DNA of 64,000 nt from Bradyrhizobiaceae bacterium (GCA_020853885.1 JADYXZ010000008.1:21075-85074), one strand, 5' to 3'. Numbered from the stretch's first letter, positions 8,687 through 17,426 are shown. Numbers and translations: made by a program. The notes: generated by a model not told the origin, from the letters alone.

Positions 8687-9661
8687 ATGAAACTCGCAAG
8701 CTTCCGCTTCAACGGCCGCGACCGCCTCGGTTTTGCATCGGGTGATGGCTTGATCGACCTCGAGGACGCGGCGCGCGCAATGGGCCGCCCCGCCCTGCCC
8801 GTCGCGGACATGATCGAGCTGATCGAATCCGGCGATGCCGGCCTGCGCCTTGTGCGCGAAGCGAGCGCTTTCGCCTTGCAGAATCCGGCCGCTGTCGCGC
8901 GGATCAATGCAGCCGACGTTCAATGGCACCCGCCGGTGCGGAGGCCGTCGAAGATCCTCGGCATCGCCCTCAACAATACGGCGAGCGACGAACGTAAGAT
9001 CAGCGCGCCCGAGCATCCGATGTTCTTCATGAAGCCGGCGTCTTCGCTCGTCGGCCATCGCGGCGAGATCATCGTGCACGGCTACTACGGCAGCGTGCAT
9101 CCCGAGCCGGAGCTTGCAGTCGTGATCGGCAAGGAATGCCGCGCCGTGAAGGCGGAGAACGCCTACGACGTTGTCTATGGCTATTCGATCTTCAACGACA
9201 TGACCGGCAACGCCATGCGCGCCGAGGACCGCGTGCATTATTACGCGCTCTATCCGCGCAAGGACGATCCCACCGAGGTCGAGCGCGTCGAGCAGCACCT
9301 CTCCTATGCCGCGCGCTACAAGGGCTCCGACACCTTCGGCCCGATGGGCCCCTGGCTCGTCACCAAGGATGAAATTCCCGACCCGCACGCGCTCGAAGTG
9401 CGCTGCTGGCACAAGGACGAACTCATCGCCGAAGACAGCACCGCCTATTACAAGTATCCGGTGCCGCAGGCGATCGAATTCATCACCCGCTTCCATTCGC
9501 TGTGGCCGGGCGACGTGATCTCGATGGGCACGGCATTCCGTCCCGGCAGCGCCAAACGCAGCCTGCACACTGCGGACGTCACTAGATTCGGCGGCCCGCT
9601 GCGCGTGGAGATCACCGGGCTCGGCACGCTCGAGAACCCCGTCCGCCGGATCGATCCGTGA
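8687..9661 (+). CDS. Fumarylacetoacetate hydrolase family protein
   Basis: A 324-residue FAH-fold enzyme. Likely metal ligands are Glu140 and Glu142 in H-P-E-P-E-L-A and Asp171 in F-N-D-M-T-G. The G-S-x-K-R-S-like stretch near the end forms part of the fold. The family includes hydratases and hydrolases or decarboxylases of the 2-hydroxy-dienoate and acylpyruvate types used in aromatic catabolism, so the exact reaction is open. It lies between a GST and a small membrane protein gene whose GTG overlaps this stop, which suggests one transcription unit. Confidence 0.88.
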   Translation: MKLASFRFNGRDRLGFASGDGLIDLEDAARAMGRPALPVADMIELIESGDAGLRLVREASAFALQNPAAVARINAADVQWHPPVRRPSKILGIALNNTASDERKISAPEHPMFFMKPASSLVGHRGEIIVHGYYGSVHPEPELAVVIGKECRAVKAENAYDVVYGYSIFNDMTGNAMRAEDRVHYYALYPRKDDPTEVERVEQHLSYAARYKGSDTFGPMGPWLVTKDEIPDPHALEVRCWHKDELIAEDSTAYYKYPVPQAIEFITRFHSLWPGDVISMGTAFRPGSAKRSLHTADVTRFGGPLRVEITGLGTLENPVRRIDP

Positions 9662-9957
9662 AAGCGCGGCTCGCCGATCTCTGGAACGGCCGCGTTCCGC
9701 TCTCCCGTGTATTCTGGGAATACGCGGTCATCTTCGGCTCGATCGCCAATCTGATCATTGCATTCGCCTCGCTGTTCGCCCTCTCGCAGCGCTGGAGCGC
9801 TGTCGGCGTTGTGCTGTTCGTGCTGCCGATCCCCTACAATCTGCTGATGATCGTCGCCGTCTGGCGCAGCGCGGCGCGCTACGAGGGGCCGCAGATTTGG
9901 GCAACGCTTGCCCGCGCGCTCATCATCGTCTGGGCGGTCGTCGCTTCGCTGATCTGA
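9658..9957 (+). CDS. Small inner-membrane protein of unknown function
   Basis: A 99-residue protein with three hydrophobic segments (about residues 21-43, 49-66 and 80-98) and short polar loops. The GTG start overlaps the stop of the FAH-family gene by 4 bp, a translational-coupling arrangement that argues the frame is real. No motif for transport or catalysis is visible. Confidence 0.65.
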   Translation: MKARLADLWNGRVPLSRVFWEYAVIFGSIANLIIAFASLFALSQRWSAVGVVLFVLPIPYNLLMIVAVWRSAARYEGPQIWATLARALIIVWAVVASLI

Positions 9958-9995
9958 TCTCGCTTCCGCTCCGATTGCGCCACGGTTTTGCCTTT

Positions 9996-10020
9996 GGAAC
10001 CGGCGGCTGCATCGATCGTT
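9996..10020 (+). promoter_or_regulatory. EcfG (general stress response) promoter, perfect consensus match
   Basis: GGAAC at 9996-10000 and CGTT at 10017-10020 are separated by exactly 16 bp. This matches the EcfG sigma factor consensus (GGAAC-N16/17-CGTT) of the alphaproteobacterial general stress response. Transcription would start near 10027, just before the AGGAGG ribosome site and ATG of the small membrane protein gene at 10049. Confidence 0.65.
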
Positions 10021-10048
10021 ATCCAGCACACGATCTCAGGAGGCGAAC

Positions 10049-10360
10049 ATGAGCGACTTTCGTGATCCGCGGGATCCGATCCGGCGCGATCCGCTGTACG
10101 ACAGCATCGACAGCCCGAATTTCGCGGATTCCCGCGGCGCCGGCGCAGGCAGCGCGCTCGCCTGGTTCCTTGGCTTGGTACTCTTCATCGGCGTGCTGAT
10201 CTTTGCATTCGGCGGCGCGCAGAACCCGCAGGTGGCCGACACCGAAACCGGCCGCAGCGCGCCGACCGGCGTCACCCGGGACGGTCCGGAGCAACCGCCG
10301 GCGCCGGGGACGCAAGCCCCCGCCAAGCCGAGCCCGCCGGCGAGAGCACCGGCGCAGTAA
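10049..10360 (+). CDS. Small single-pass membrane protein, probable stress-regulon member
   Basis: A 103-residue protein. The Asp/Arg/Pro-rich N-terminus contains D-P-R-D-P-I-R-R-D-P repeats. One transmembrane helix spans about residues 36-56, and the C-terminal tail is rich in Pro and Ala. ATG 10049 has AGGAGG 7 bp upstream. A perfect EcfG-type promoter match lies 29 bp before the start and a strong terminator at 10387 follows the stop, so it is likely a single-gene transcript of the general stress response. Function unknown. Confidence 0.75.
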   Translation: MSDFRDPRDPIRRDPLYDSIDSPNFADSRGAGAGSALAWFLGLVLFIGVLIFAFGGAQNPQVADTETGRSAPTGVTRDGPEQPPAPGTQAPAKPSPPARAPAQ

Positions 10361-10386
10361 CCGGCGCTTTCAGGAACGACCTGAAG

Positions 10387-10414
10387 AAGCCCCGGCAGCA
10401 ATGCCGGGGCTTTT
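10387..10414 (+). terminator. Rho-independent terminator
   Basis: An 11-bp perfect stem (10387-10397 with 10402-10412) with a GCAA loop runs into TTTT. It ends the small stress-gene transcript. Confidence 0.8.
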
Positions 10415-10541
10415 GCCTGTCCGCCGCATTCGGTCCATCGCGGCGTCACGAAAATGTCCCCTCCGGCTGGTCCCTTCCGGGCCGGCGGGGGACCCGAAGT
10501 ATTGCGTATGCGCCGGCATTCGAGCGGGCGCAGGAGGGGAG

Positions 10542-11576
10542 ATGGCTCACGCTGCCGCGCGGGTTTTCATCGCGCTCGTCATAGCCTTCACGCCCGCCAC
10601 ACCGAGTGTCTCTGCCGCGCCGCAGGCGGCGGAGCCCGCGTCTGCCGAAGCAGTCCTCGGCTGGATCAATCAGTATCGCCTCAAGCCCGAGCCGCACCGC
10701 GTGCCGCAGGCGATCCGCCTCGCCGGCCGCGTCGGTGCGTTCAAGGACCCCGAACAGGCAGGCGTCTATGTCGGCTTTCTTGCCGGCGTCCTGAGCGCCA
10801 ATCCCGCGCGCGCCGAAGCGATGATCTCGAAGATCCTGCCACTGCCCCCCGAACAACAGTGGGTCGTCGTCCGCGCCATCGCCTATTCCGGCTTGCCGCG
10901 ATGGAAGGGTCTCCTTGGCGCCTTCAAGATGCACATGCCGGGCCGCGTGCCGATGATCGACAAGTACCTCGCCGGCGAGCTGCCGACGCTCAATCAGATC
11001 GACTACAAAAAGGACGAGCCTTCGGCCTTCGCCAAGCTGTTCAAGAAGAATGACAAGCCGAAGGAGGCGCGCCTCGATCCCACGCCGGACACGATCGACA
11101 CGTTGTGGGGTTTCTATTTCGCCACCGGCTCCATCAATCCGGTCTCCCGCATCGTCGCGATGCTGCCCTGGTCGAAGGAAATCGACAACGTCGAGCGTCT
11201 CACCCTCGGCGGCATGGCGAAATACACGCTCGCCAGCAACGCCTCGCGCGACCACGAACTTCTGAAGATGTTGAAGTGGTCGGCGAAGACGCAGGACAAG
11301 GAAACCGCGAAGATTCTCGCCGAGGTGATCGACGCCGCGGAGACCGTGGAGATCGCGAAGATCCGCAAGGAAGCGCTCGCTTCGATCGAGGAACTCAAGC
11401 GCAAGGGACCGGGATCGAAAAGGAAACTCGCGGGCTGGGGTCAGGTCGGTCAGGGCGCGATCGCACTTGGCTGTATCGGCGCGGCGGTTGCCGGCGCTGT
11501 CGCCCTCGGCCTTCCCTGCGTGATCGGCGGTGCCGCTTCGTCCGCCGTGCTCAACTGGGCGACGCAGGATAATTAG
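10542..11576 (+). CDS. Secreted protein of unknown function with a C-terminal hydrophobic segment
   Basis: A 344-residue protein. A signal peptide ends at about residue 26 (V-S-A-A). The mature part is helical and has several tryptophans and a Lys-rich middle near residue 165 (F-K-K-N-D-K-P-K). A Gly/Ala hydrophobic segment at about residues 308-333 holds two Cys residues, probably a membrane anchor or hairpin. ATG 10542 follows a GGAGGGG site and begins the signal peptide, so the open frame upstream is ignored. I do not recognise the family; the pattern suggests a periplasmic or membrane-attached helical protein. Confidence 0.75.
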   Translation: MAHAAARVFIALVIAFTPATPSVSAAPQAAEPASAEAVLGWINQYRLKPEPHRVPQAIRLAGRVGAFKDPEQAGVYVGFLAGVLSANPARAEAMISKILPLPPEQQWVVVRAIAYSGLPRWKGLLGAFKMHMPGRVPMIDKYLAGELPTLNQIDYKKDEPSAFAKLFKKNDKPKEARLDPTPDTIDTLWGFYFATGSINPVSRIVAMLPWSKEIDNVERLTLGGMAKYTLASNASRDHELLKMLKWSAKTQDKETAKILAEVIDAAETVEIAKIRKEALASIEELKRKGPGSKRKLAGWGQVGQGAIALGCIGAAVAGAVALGLPCVIGGAASSAVLNWATQDN

Positions 11577-11591
11577 GCCCCGCTCGTCGCG

Positions 11592-12050
11592 TCAGCCGGT
11601 CGGCACGCTGCAGCGGAACTGCACCGCGCTCGGCCGCCCGTCCAGGAGTTTTCCATTGCGGATGGTGTAGTTCCCGGCATCGTCCCGGTTCATCACCGCG
11701 CGCATCTTGCCCTCGCCCTGTTTTTGCAGGACGAGCGTCCGCGCCTGCGAGCTGTTCGAAAGGGTAAGGGTAATCACGATCTCCAGGCTGCCGTCCGCAA
11801 GAACCCGCGCCCGGTCGATGAGATGCTCGTCGCGCGTGTCGCCGAAGTCGCGGCGGTGAATGAGCGCGTCGCCCTGACGGACATAGGAAAGGTACGCATT
11901 CGACCGGCTCGCCGGCACCGTGCAGTCGACCGCCCATGTCCCGAGCAGGCCCCAGACCGCTGCTTCGTCAGCCATCGATTGCGCCCACAGGGACGCAACG
12001 AGAAAAACACTGATTCCGCAGGCAACGATCGCCTGCCGCAACAAACCCAT
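11592..12050 (-). CDS. Small secreted protein of unknown function
   Basis: A 152-residue protein with a signal peptide ending near residue 26 (A-Q-S-M-A-D). Mature features are G-T-W-A-V-D-C near the start and V-Q-F-R-C near the end; the two Cys could pair. The body is made of beta strands, for example S-L-E-I-V-I-T-L-T-L-S, so a small lipocalin-like or beta-barrel fold is possible. Its ATG overlaps the TGA of the DUF2214 gene by one base (TGATG), indicating translational coupling. Function unknown. Confidence 0.75.
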   Translation of the reverse strand: MGLLRQAIVACGISVFLVASLWAQSMADEAAVWGLLGTWAVDCTVPASRSNAYLSYVRQGDALIHRRDFGDTRDEHLIDRARVLADGSLEIVITLTLSNSSQARTLVLQKQGEGKMRAVMNRDDAGNYTIRNGKLLDGRPSAVQFRCSVPTG

Positions 12051-12496
12051 CACACCCAGCCACCGCGCGCCATCATCGCCGCGAACAAGAGAATGAGGAC
12101 GATCCCCGCCAGCTCCCAATGAATGATCCGCCGAATTCGTAGCAGTTTCGTGGCATCCACCGCCGGCACCTGCCCCGCGCCCACGGCCTTGCGCCATTTC
12201 AGGAATTCCATCGTCGGAATGATCGACACAAGCCCGACGATGATGAACAGGCCGAGCTTGCCCAGGAAAGCGTGGTTCGAGAAATAGTAGGTGGCGCCCT
12301 TCTCGAAATAGAACACGCGCAGCAACCCGACGATCAGCAGCAACCCCGCCGACGCACCATAGACGCCGTCGATCGCGATCAGCCGCCGCGCATTCTCCAG
12401 CGTAAGTTGCTGGCGCACGAGGACGAGTTCCGCCGCGAGTATGGCGACGATCGCGAATGCGAAGAGATGATGAAGGAAGGCGAACAGCGTCGTCAT
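12050..12496 (-). CDS. DUF2214 family inner-membrane protein
   Basis: A 148-residue membrane protein with four hydrophobic segments. It starts with F-A-F-L-H-H-L-F-A-F-A, and a conserved-looking R-V-F-Y-F-E-K-G segment follows the second helix. Length, helix spacing and the H-H pair match DUF2214. The histidines on helix 1 could bind a cofactor, but that is inference. Upstream partner of the secreted-protein gene (1-bp overlap). Confidence 0.8.
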   Translation of the reverse strand: MTTLFAFLHHLFAFAIVAILAAELVLVRQQLTLENARRLIAIDGVYGASAGLLLIVGLLRVFYFEKGATYYFSNHAFLGKLGLFIIVGLVSIIPTMEFLKWRKAVGAGQVPAVDATKLLRIRRIIHWELAGIVLILLFAAMMARGGWV

Positions 12497-12577
12497 GGGT
12501 CACCCTCGATCCGGTCCGGCCCAGCCGGCATCCGGTGCCGGCCGGCAACGGCTATGCGAGCAAATCGGCGGACAAAA

Positions 12578-12612
12578 TGCAAAACCGGGTCCGGCCGGCA
12601 GCCGGACCCGGT
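12578..12612 (-). terminator. Rho-independent terminator, leftward
   Basis: A 12-bp perfect inverted repeat (12584-12595 with 12601-12612). On the minus strand the hairpin is followed by TTTTGCATTTT. It ends the transcript of the disrupted gene at 12657-13220. Confidence 0.75.
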
Positions 12613-12656
12613 GCGCTCAGTCTCTGCTCTTATCCGTCAACTCGCCGGTCTGTGCA

Positions 12657-13220
12657 TCAGACCGGGCACCGATCGTAGTTCCAGTAGTAACCCAACCCGT
12701 ACGGCCCGTAGGTCCAATCGTAGCAAGGATTGCTGACGACCGCCGTATAGCCGAACGGAACGCCGAGCAGGAAGGCGCCGAAGAAGCGATGCCGGTGATC
12801 GCGGCTCCAGCCGCGGTGCACGAGCCGCGGCGGTCGGCCGTCGAAACGTTGCCAGTCGCGATTATCGCGCCGTGTATAGACGCGGCGATCGAAATCGCGG
12901 CGCTGGACGTCGCGCCGGATGCTGCGCTCCTGCGTCTGACCGCGTGCCTGGAAATCACCCCGCACGCTTGGAGCACGGGATCCCTGCACGCTGGGGCCGC
13001 GGTCGCCGCCACCTCGAACGTTGACGCCCGCGCCGCCGCGGTCGCTCGGACCGGCTCCGCCGCCGCCTCGGCCGCGGTTATCCTGCACCTGAATCAGATT
13101 TGCTGCAGGAGACACACCTTGTCCCTACACCTGAATCGCTCCAGCCGGCCCCGCCCCGGATACAGCCATCGCAACGCCAAGCGCGGCATAGCTTGTGATG
13201 GCAAGCAGTGTCTTTCTCAT
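12657..13220 (-). pseudogene. Secreted Gly/Arg-rich protein gene interrupted by an in-frame TAG
   Basis: Reading leftward from ATG 13220, codons 1-31 encode a good signal peptide (M-R-K-T-L-L-A-I-T…, Ala/Gly-rich end). Codon 32 is TAG (13127-13125). The same frame then continues without a break for another 155 codons. This part holds an Asn/Gly/Arg-rich stretch with R-G-G-G and S-D-R-G-G motifs, then Arg/Asp-rich R-R-D-x-x-R-R repeats. It ends with an aromatic C-terminus (C-Y-D-W-T-Y-G-P-Y-G-L-G-Y-Y-W-N-Y-D) typical of small exported proteins in this order. A CAG-to-TAG change would explain the break, since the context I-Q-V-(stop) resembles the later I-Q-V-Q. A GTG at 13115 could start a leaderless product, but that would not be exported. 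Confidence 0.7.
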
Positions 13221-13488
13221 TGTTCCTACTCCTCTCACCCGATCGCGTGAGCGCGCGCCCGCGTGATCAATCGGCCAACCTTGGCGAGGTTCGAGAGCGG
13301 TTCATCTGCCGTTCATACTTCGGGCGATGAACGCCAAAACCCGCGAACCCCGTTCCGTCGGAATAAACGCACCATCGCCGATTGGGTTGCCTGTAGGCTG
13401 CATCGCCGGGGCCACAAGCCGCGCTTTGCGAAACAGCGGTTGGCGACTACACAGAGCCGTGTGTTTGAATGGCGGGCGGGGTACGCGC

Positions 13489-14562
13489 ATGAACACCTAC
13501 AGAATCGCGGCCATTCCCGGCGACGGCATCGGCAAGGAGGTGATCGCCGCCGGGATCGAGGCCCTGGAAGCCTGCGCGCGCCGCGACGGCTTCCAGATCA
13601 CCTTCGATCACTTCGACTGGGGCTCCGACTATTACAAGCGCCACGGCCGCATGATGCCCGAGGACGGTCTCGCGCAGATCCGCCGCCACGACGCAATCCT
13701 GTTCGGCGCCGTCGGCGCACCCGACGTGCCCGACCACGTCACGCTCTGGGGCCTGCGCCTCGCAATCTGCCAGCCATTCGACCAGTACGCCAATGTGCGG
13801 CCCACGCGCATCCTGCCCGGTATCGTCAGCCCGCTCCGCAACGTCGCCGGCCCCGAACTCGACTGGGTGATCGTGCGTGAGAATTCCGAGGGCGAGTACG
13901 CAGGCGTCGGCGGCCGCGTTCATCGCGGCCTGCCGGAAGAGGTCGCCACCGACGTCGCGATGTTCACGCGCACCGGCGTCGCCCGCATCATGCGCTTTGC
14001 CTTCGCCCTCGCCCGTTCGCGGCCGCGCAAGCTCCTGACTGTCGTGACGAAGTCGAACGCCCAGCGCCACGCCATGGTCATGTGGGACGAGATCGCCGCC
14101 GAAGTGGCGGCAGAATTTCCCGACGTGACATGGGACAAGATGCTGGTCGACGCCATGACCATGCGCATGACGCTGCGCCCGGAGACGCTCGACACGATCG
14201 TCGCCACCAATCTGCACGCCGACATCCTCTCCGATCTTGCCGCCGCCCTTGCCGGCTCCCTCGGCATCGCGCCGACCGCGAACCTCAATCCCGAGCGGAA
14301 ATTCCCGTCGATGTTCGAGCCGATCCACGGCTCCGCCTTCGACATCGCCGGCAAAGGCATCGCCAATCCGATCGGCACCTTCTGGTCGGCATCCATGATG
14401 CTGGAGCATCTCGGCGAGCCCGCCGCGGCCGCGCGGCTCATGCGCGCGATCGAGCGCGCGACCGCCGACCCCGCGCTGCACACGCCCGATCTCGACGGCA
14501 AGGCCACCACCCGCGACGTGACGCGCGCCGTATGCGAGGCCGTTGCGGGGGATAACAAGTAA
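13489..14562 (+). CDS. Tartrate/D-malate-type dehydrogenase (isocitrate/isopropylmalate dehydrogenase family)
   Basis: A 357-residue NAD-dependent beta-hydroxyacid oxidative decarboxylase. It starts with I-A-A-I-P-G-D-G-I-G-K-E-V. Substrate-loop arginines lie in the W-G-L-R-L and N-V-R-P-T-R segments. V-R-E-N-S-E-G-E-Y-A-G is at about residues 127-137, and the metal-binding T-N-L-H-A-D-I-L-S-D is at about 242-251. The W-G-L-R-L motif in place of the LeuB-type L-R-K-x-L points to TtuC/DmlA, which oxidise tartrate or D-malate. It could feed the organic-acid metabolism suggested by the Bug and Tct genes in this window, but it is not in their operons. Confidence 0.88.
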   Translation: MNTYRIAAIPGDGIGKEVIAAGIEALEACARRDGFQITFDHFDWGSDYYKRHGRMMPEDGLAQIRRHDAILFGAVGAPDVPDHVTLWGLRLAICQPFDQYANVRPTRILPGIVSPLRNVAGPELDWVIVRENSEGEYAGVGGRVHRGLPEEVATDVAMFTRTGVARIMRFAFALARSRPRKLLTVVTKSNAQRHAMVMWDEIAAEVAAEFPDVTWDKMLVDAMTMRMTLRPETLDTIVATNLHADILSDLAAALAGSLGIAPTANLNPERKFPSMFEPIHGSAFDIAGKGIANPIGTFWSASMMLEHLGEPAAAARLMRAIERATADPALHTPDLDGKATTRDVTRAVCEAVAGDNK

Positions 14563-14691
14563 ATCCTGCGCCGCACTGCACTGACGGTTCCACATTCACG
14601 AAACCGCCACTGCGATTCCGTCCGCAAATCAAACATTCGTCGGCTTCCCAGCGCAGATTTCTCCAAATCCCCAAAAAGCGGAGGAGAAACG

Positions 14692-15156
14692 ATGGCTAAC
14701 AAACCGATCCCGGACGGCTATCACACGATCACGCCCTATCTCGTCGTGCGCAACGCAGAGAAGGAGCTCGCATTCCTCACCAAGGCGTTTGGCGCCGTCC
14801 CGACGCACCCGCCGCACAAGCGGCCCGACGGCAAGATCATGCATGCCGAGATAAAGATCGGCGACTCGCGCGTGATGCTCGGCGAAGCGACCGAGGAATG
14901 GCCGCCGACCGCCAACTCGCTGTATCTCTACGTGCCGGATGTCGATACGACCTACAAACACGCGCTTGCGGCCGGCGCGCAGTCGGCGATGGAGCCGATG
15001 GATCAGTTCTATGGCGACCGCTCCGGCGGCGTGAAGGATCCGAGCGGCAACACGTGGTGGATCGCCACGCATAAGGAAGACGTATCCGCCGACGAATTGA
15101 ATCGCCGCACCCAGGAATATTTCAAGCAGCGGAAAACGAAAGAAAAAGCGGCGTAA
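14692..15156 (+). CDS. VOC/PhnB-like glyoxalase-superfamily protein
   Basis: A 154-residue single-module VOC protein. It has the PhnB-like opening Y-H-T-I-T-P-Y-L-V-V, then F-L-x-K-A-F-G-A, A-E-I-K-I-G-D-S and a final V-K-D-P-S-G-N-T-W-W-I-A-T-H. Many family members keep the fold without a known enzyme activity. ATG 14692 has GGAGGAG 6 bp upstream. A bidirectional hairpin follows at 15221. Confidence 0.85.
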   Translation: MANKPIPDGYHTITPYLVVRNAEKELAFLTKAFGAVPTHPPHKRPDGKIMHAEIKIGDSRVMLGEATEEWPPTANSLYLYVPDVDTTYKHALAAGAQSAMEPMDQFYGDRSGGVKDPSGNTWWIATHKEDVSADELNRRTQEYFKQRKTKEKAA

Positions 15157-15518
15157 CGAAGCGCGGCCTCACAACCTCGTCGCGGGCGCGCGGTTCAAAG
15201 GCCCCTGACACAAAAACAGAAGGCCGCCGTCTCCGGCGGCCTCCGTTATCGCGGGGCTCCACATTGGCTCGGGCGATTGTTGCCGGCGCCTCCTTCGGAC
15301 GCCTTTTTCCGAAGTCGCGGCAACTCGGGAACCGCTGCTCGTCGGGCCTGTCGCGATCAGGGCACCAACCCGTCGCACTTCCACGATGCAGAAACGCTAC
15401 CGCGCGCCTGCCGCCGTAGCCAGCGAAGAATTCACCGTGGGTGTGAACATTGGGGAGGGCCGCCCCGGCGCAAGGAATTCCGTATCTTGCGCCGGAGTTT
15501 GTGCACAGCCGGCAAAGC
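15157..15518. other. Intergenic region without a supported gene
   Basis: This 362-bp gap separates the VOC gene from the convergent Bug-protein gene. Apart from the hairpin at 15221-15242 I see no gene, promoter or repeat that I can support. Short open frames here lack ribosome sites and family character. Confidence 0.5.
15221..15242. terminator. Bidirectional hairpin terminator
   Basis: A 9-bp perfect stem (15221-15229 with 15234-15242). On the minus strand it is followed by a TTTTT run after a short gap; on the plus strand the T-run is weak. It sits between the VOC gene and the convergent Bug-protein gene. Confidence 0.6.
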
Positions 15519-16499
15519 TCATTGCGGCTCGATCTTCGCGATCTTCACATAGTCGGCCCACACCTTGATGTCGCGCAGGAAATTCTTCTGCGCCTCGTCG
15601 GCCGTCTGGATGTTCGGATCGCCGCCGAAGCCGCCGAGGAATTTCCGCGTGTCGTCCGCCGACACCATCTCCACGAACCACTTGTTGATCTGCTCGACCA
15701 CGGGCTTCGGCGTGCCCTGCGGCACCATCGCCGCCCACCACAGCGTGAGGTCCATGTCCACGCCCTGCTCCTTCATGGTCGGCAGCTCGGGATTGGCCTC
15801 GAGCCGCCTGCCGGTGCTGACGCCAAGAATTTTCAGCCGCTTCTCGCGCAATTGCGCGAGCGCGAACACCGGGTCGTGCATGCCGTAATCGACCTTGCCG
15901 CTGAGGATCTCGTTCAGCGAATCCACCGCGGTCTTGTACACGACCTCCACCGCCTGCACGCCGGTGGCGGCCTTGTAGATCTCGCCCATGATCTTGCCGG
16001 CGGGCGCAGCCGAGGCATAGGTGGCCTTATCGCCCTTCTTCTTCATCGCGGCGGTGAGCTCGGCCACGTTCTTGAACGGGCTGTCATAGGGCACCACCAC
16101 CATGAACGGCTGCCGGTTGATCGTGGCGGCGACCTGGATCGTCTTGCCGACGTCGATCGACGGATTCTTGAACAGGCTCATGGTGGCGGCGACGGCATTG
16201 GCGCCGAGCAGCAGCATCGTGTGGCCGTCGGGCTTCGAGCGCGCCACGTGCTCGATCGCGATCCAGCCGCCGGCCCCCACCTTGTTCTCGACGATCACCG
16301 TGCGCTTGGCGAGCGGCTTCAGCTTCTCGGCGAAGAAGCGCACGAGCACGTCCGCCCCGCTGCCAGCGGGGAACGCGCAGATGATCCGGATGTCTTCGCT
16401 CGGATAGGATTGCGCGAAGGCGCCGCCAATCCCGCCGAACGGCGCAAGTGCCGCCGCAGCACCCGCCGCGCGCAGAAATTCCTTTCTGGTCAGTCGCAT
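15519..16499 (-). CDS. Bug/TctC-type periplasmic solute-binding protein
   Basis: A 326-residue periplasmic binding protein of the tripartite tricarboxylate transporter (Bug) family. The N-terminus (L-T-R-K-E-F-L-R-A-A-G) resembles a Tat signal with an R-K pair in place of R-R, followed by a hydrophobic stretch and A-Q-S. Mature hallmarks are I-I-C-A-F-P-A-G-S-G-A-D, V-E-N-K-V-G-A-G-G and P-D-G-H-T-M-L-L near residues 42-95. ATG 16499 follows a GGGAGAG site and starts the leader. No TctA/TctB genes are adjacent, so this is an orphan binding protein; such orphans are common in bacteria rich in Bug proteins. Ligand unknown. Confidence 0.88.
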   Translation of the reverse strand: MRLTRKEFLRAAGAAAALAPFGGIGGAFAQSYPSEDIRIICAFPAGSGADVLVRFFAEKLKPLAKRTVIVENKVGAGGWIAIEHVARSKPDGHTMLLLGANAVAATMSLFKNPSIDVGKTIQVAATINRQPFMVVVPYDSPFKNVAELTAAMKKKGDKATYASAAPAGKIMGEIYKAATGVQAVEVVYKTAVDSLNEILSGKVDYGMHDPVFALAQLREKRLKILGVSTGRRLEANPELPTMKEQGVDMDLTLWWAAMVPQGTPKPVVEQINKWFVEMVSADDTRKFLGGFGGDPNIQTADEAQKNFLRDIKVWADYVKIAKIEPQ

Positions 16500-16915
16500 G
16501 GGCTCTCCCTTTTCCAATCCCGGCCGTTGGCGCGCCAACGGCCTGTTTCGCCCTGTTCTCCGGCTCGGGCTTTGGGCGGAAGCATTCCGGGGCAGCCTTT
16601 TCACCGCAATCGCTTTCGCGCGAAGTGCCGCTCAGCGGCACGATGGACCAGTCTAGGATCGGGATACGCCGGAAGTAGGCCGGGCATTGAGCTTTTTCCC
16701 TCGCCACTCGGCGCGCCCGGAGCACGCCGCCCGCACCGCGCGCTATGGAATATGATCCTAGCGCCGGAAAAATTCGGGCAAACCGGTGACGCCGTTTTGA
16801 TCCGGGTCGGAAACCGGCGGCTGTCGACAGGCCGTCACATTTCCCGGTAACATTGTATGTATGCCGCAAACCAAGCGGCCAGGGGCCGGAAGACCGGCAG
16901 GCAGGAGGAGTCTCC
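16500..16915. other. Divergent intergenic region without a supported gene
   Basis: These 416 bp lie between two divergent genes and must hold both promoters. I could not pick a confident -35/-10 pair. Open frames here overlap on both strands and lack ribosome sites. Confidence 0.5.
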
Positions 16916-17296
16916 ATGGGTATCTTCAGCAGCATCGTTGATGCGATTTTCGGCAAGGCCAAAGCGGCAGGCGCCGTGATCGCGGACGTGACTTCCGGCA
17001 TCGGCGCGGGCGGACAGCCCAAGCCGCAGCCGATGAGCCGGGAGGAAGTCGAGGGGCTGATCCAGAAGATCGCCGACAGCACCGGCCGCAAGAACTACAA
17101 CTGGAAGCAGTCGATCGTCGACCTGATGAAGCTCCTCGATCTCGATTCCAGTCTCGACGCGCGCAAGCAGCTCGCCCAGGAGCTCGGCTACACCGGCAAG
17201 CTGGACGGCTCCGCCGAGATGAACGTCTGGCTGCACAAGGAAGTCATGAAGCAGCTCATGGAGAACGGCGGCGTCGTGCCGGAGAAGCTGAAGTAG
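16916..17296 (+). CDS. DUF3597 domain protein
   Basis: A 126-residue small soluble protein. It opens M-G-I-F-S-S-I-V-D-A-I-F-G, typical of DUF3597. The C-terminal half carries the compact helical domain with N-W-K-Q-S-I-V-D-L-M-K-L-L-D-L-D and R-K-x-L-A-x-E-L-G-Y, resembling LysM-adjacent helical modules. ATG 16916 has AGGAGG 8 bp upstream. The role of the family is not established. Confidence 0.88.
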   Translation: MGIFSSIVDAIFGKAKAAGAVIADVTSGIGAGGQPKPQPMSREEVEGLIQKIADSTGRKNYNWKQSIVDLMKLLDLDSSLDARKQLAQELGYTGKLDGSAEMNVWLHKEVMKQLMENGGVVPEKLK

Positions 17297-17314
17297 CGAC
17301 GGCCGCGCTCCCTC

Positions 17315-17380
17315 CGTCATTCCGGAACGCCGCCCACGGGTCGCGCCTTTGGCGCGCCCAAGGGCGGCCCCGGAATCCAC
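17315..17380. repeat. Dispersed palindromic repeat (CGTCATTCCGG type)
   Basis: A 66-bp element with nested inverted repeats: ATTCCGG / CCGGAAT on the outside, GCCGCCC / GGGCGGC inside and CGCGCC / GGCGCG around the loop. Related copies lie at 20537-20602 and, notably, inside a coding gene at 37574-37690. It sits between convergent genes. Confidence 0.75.
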
Positions 17381-17426
17381 CGTGACTCGCAACACGGTGC
17401 TTTGTCTCGAAGGCCGTTTGGATTCC

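Noticed and set aside
15450..16850. 466-codon open frame on the plus strand
   Set aside because: Antisense to the Bug-type binding protein, whose leader, motifs and ribosome site are convincing.
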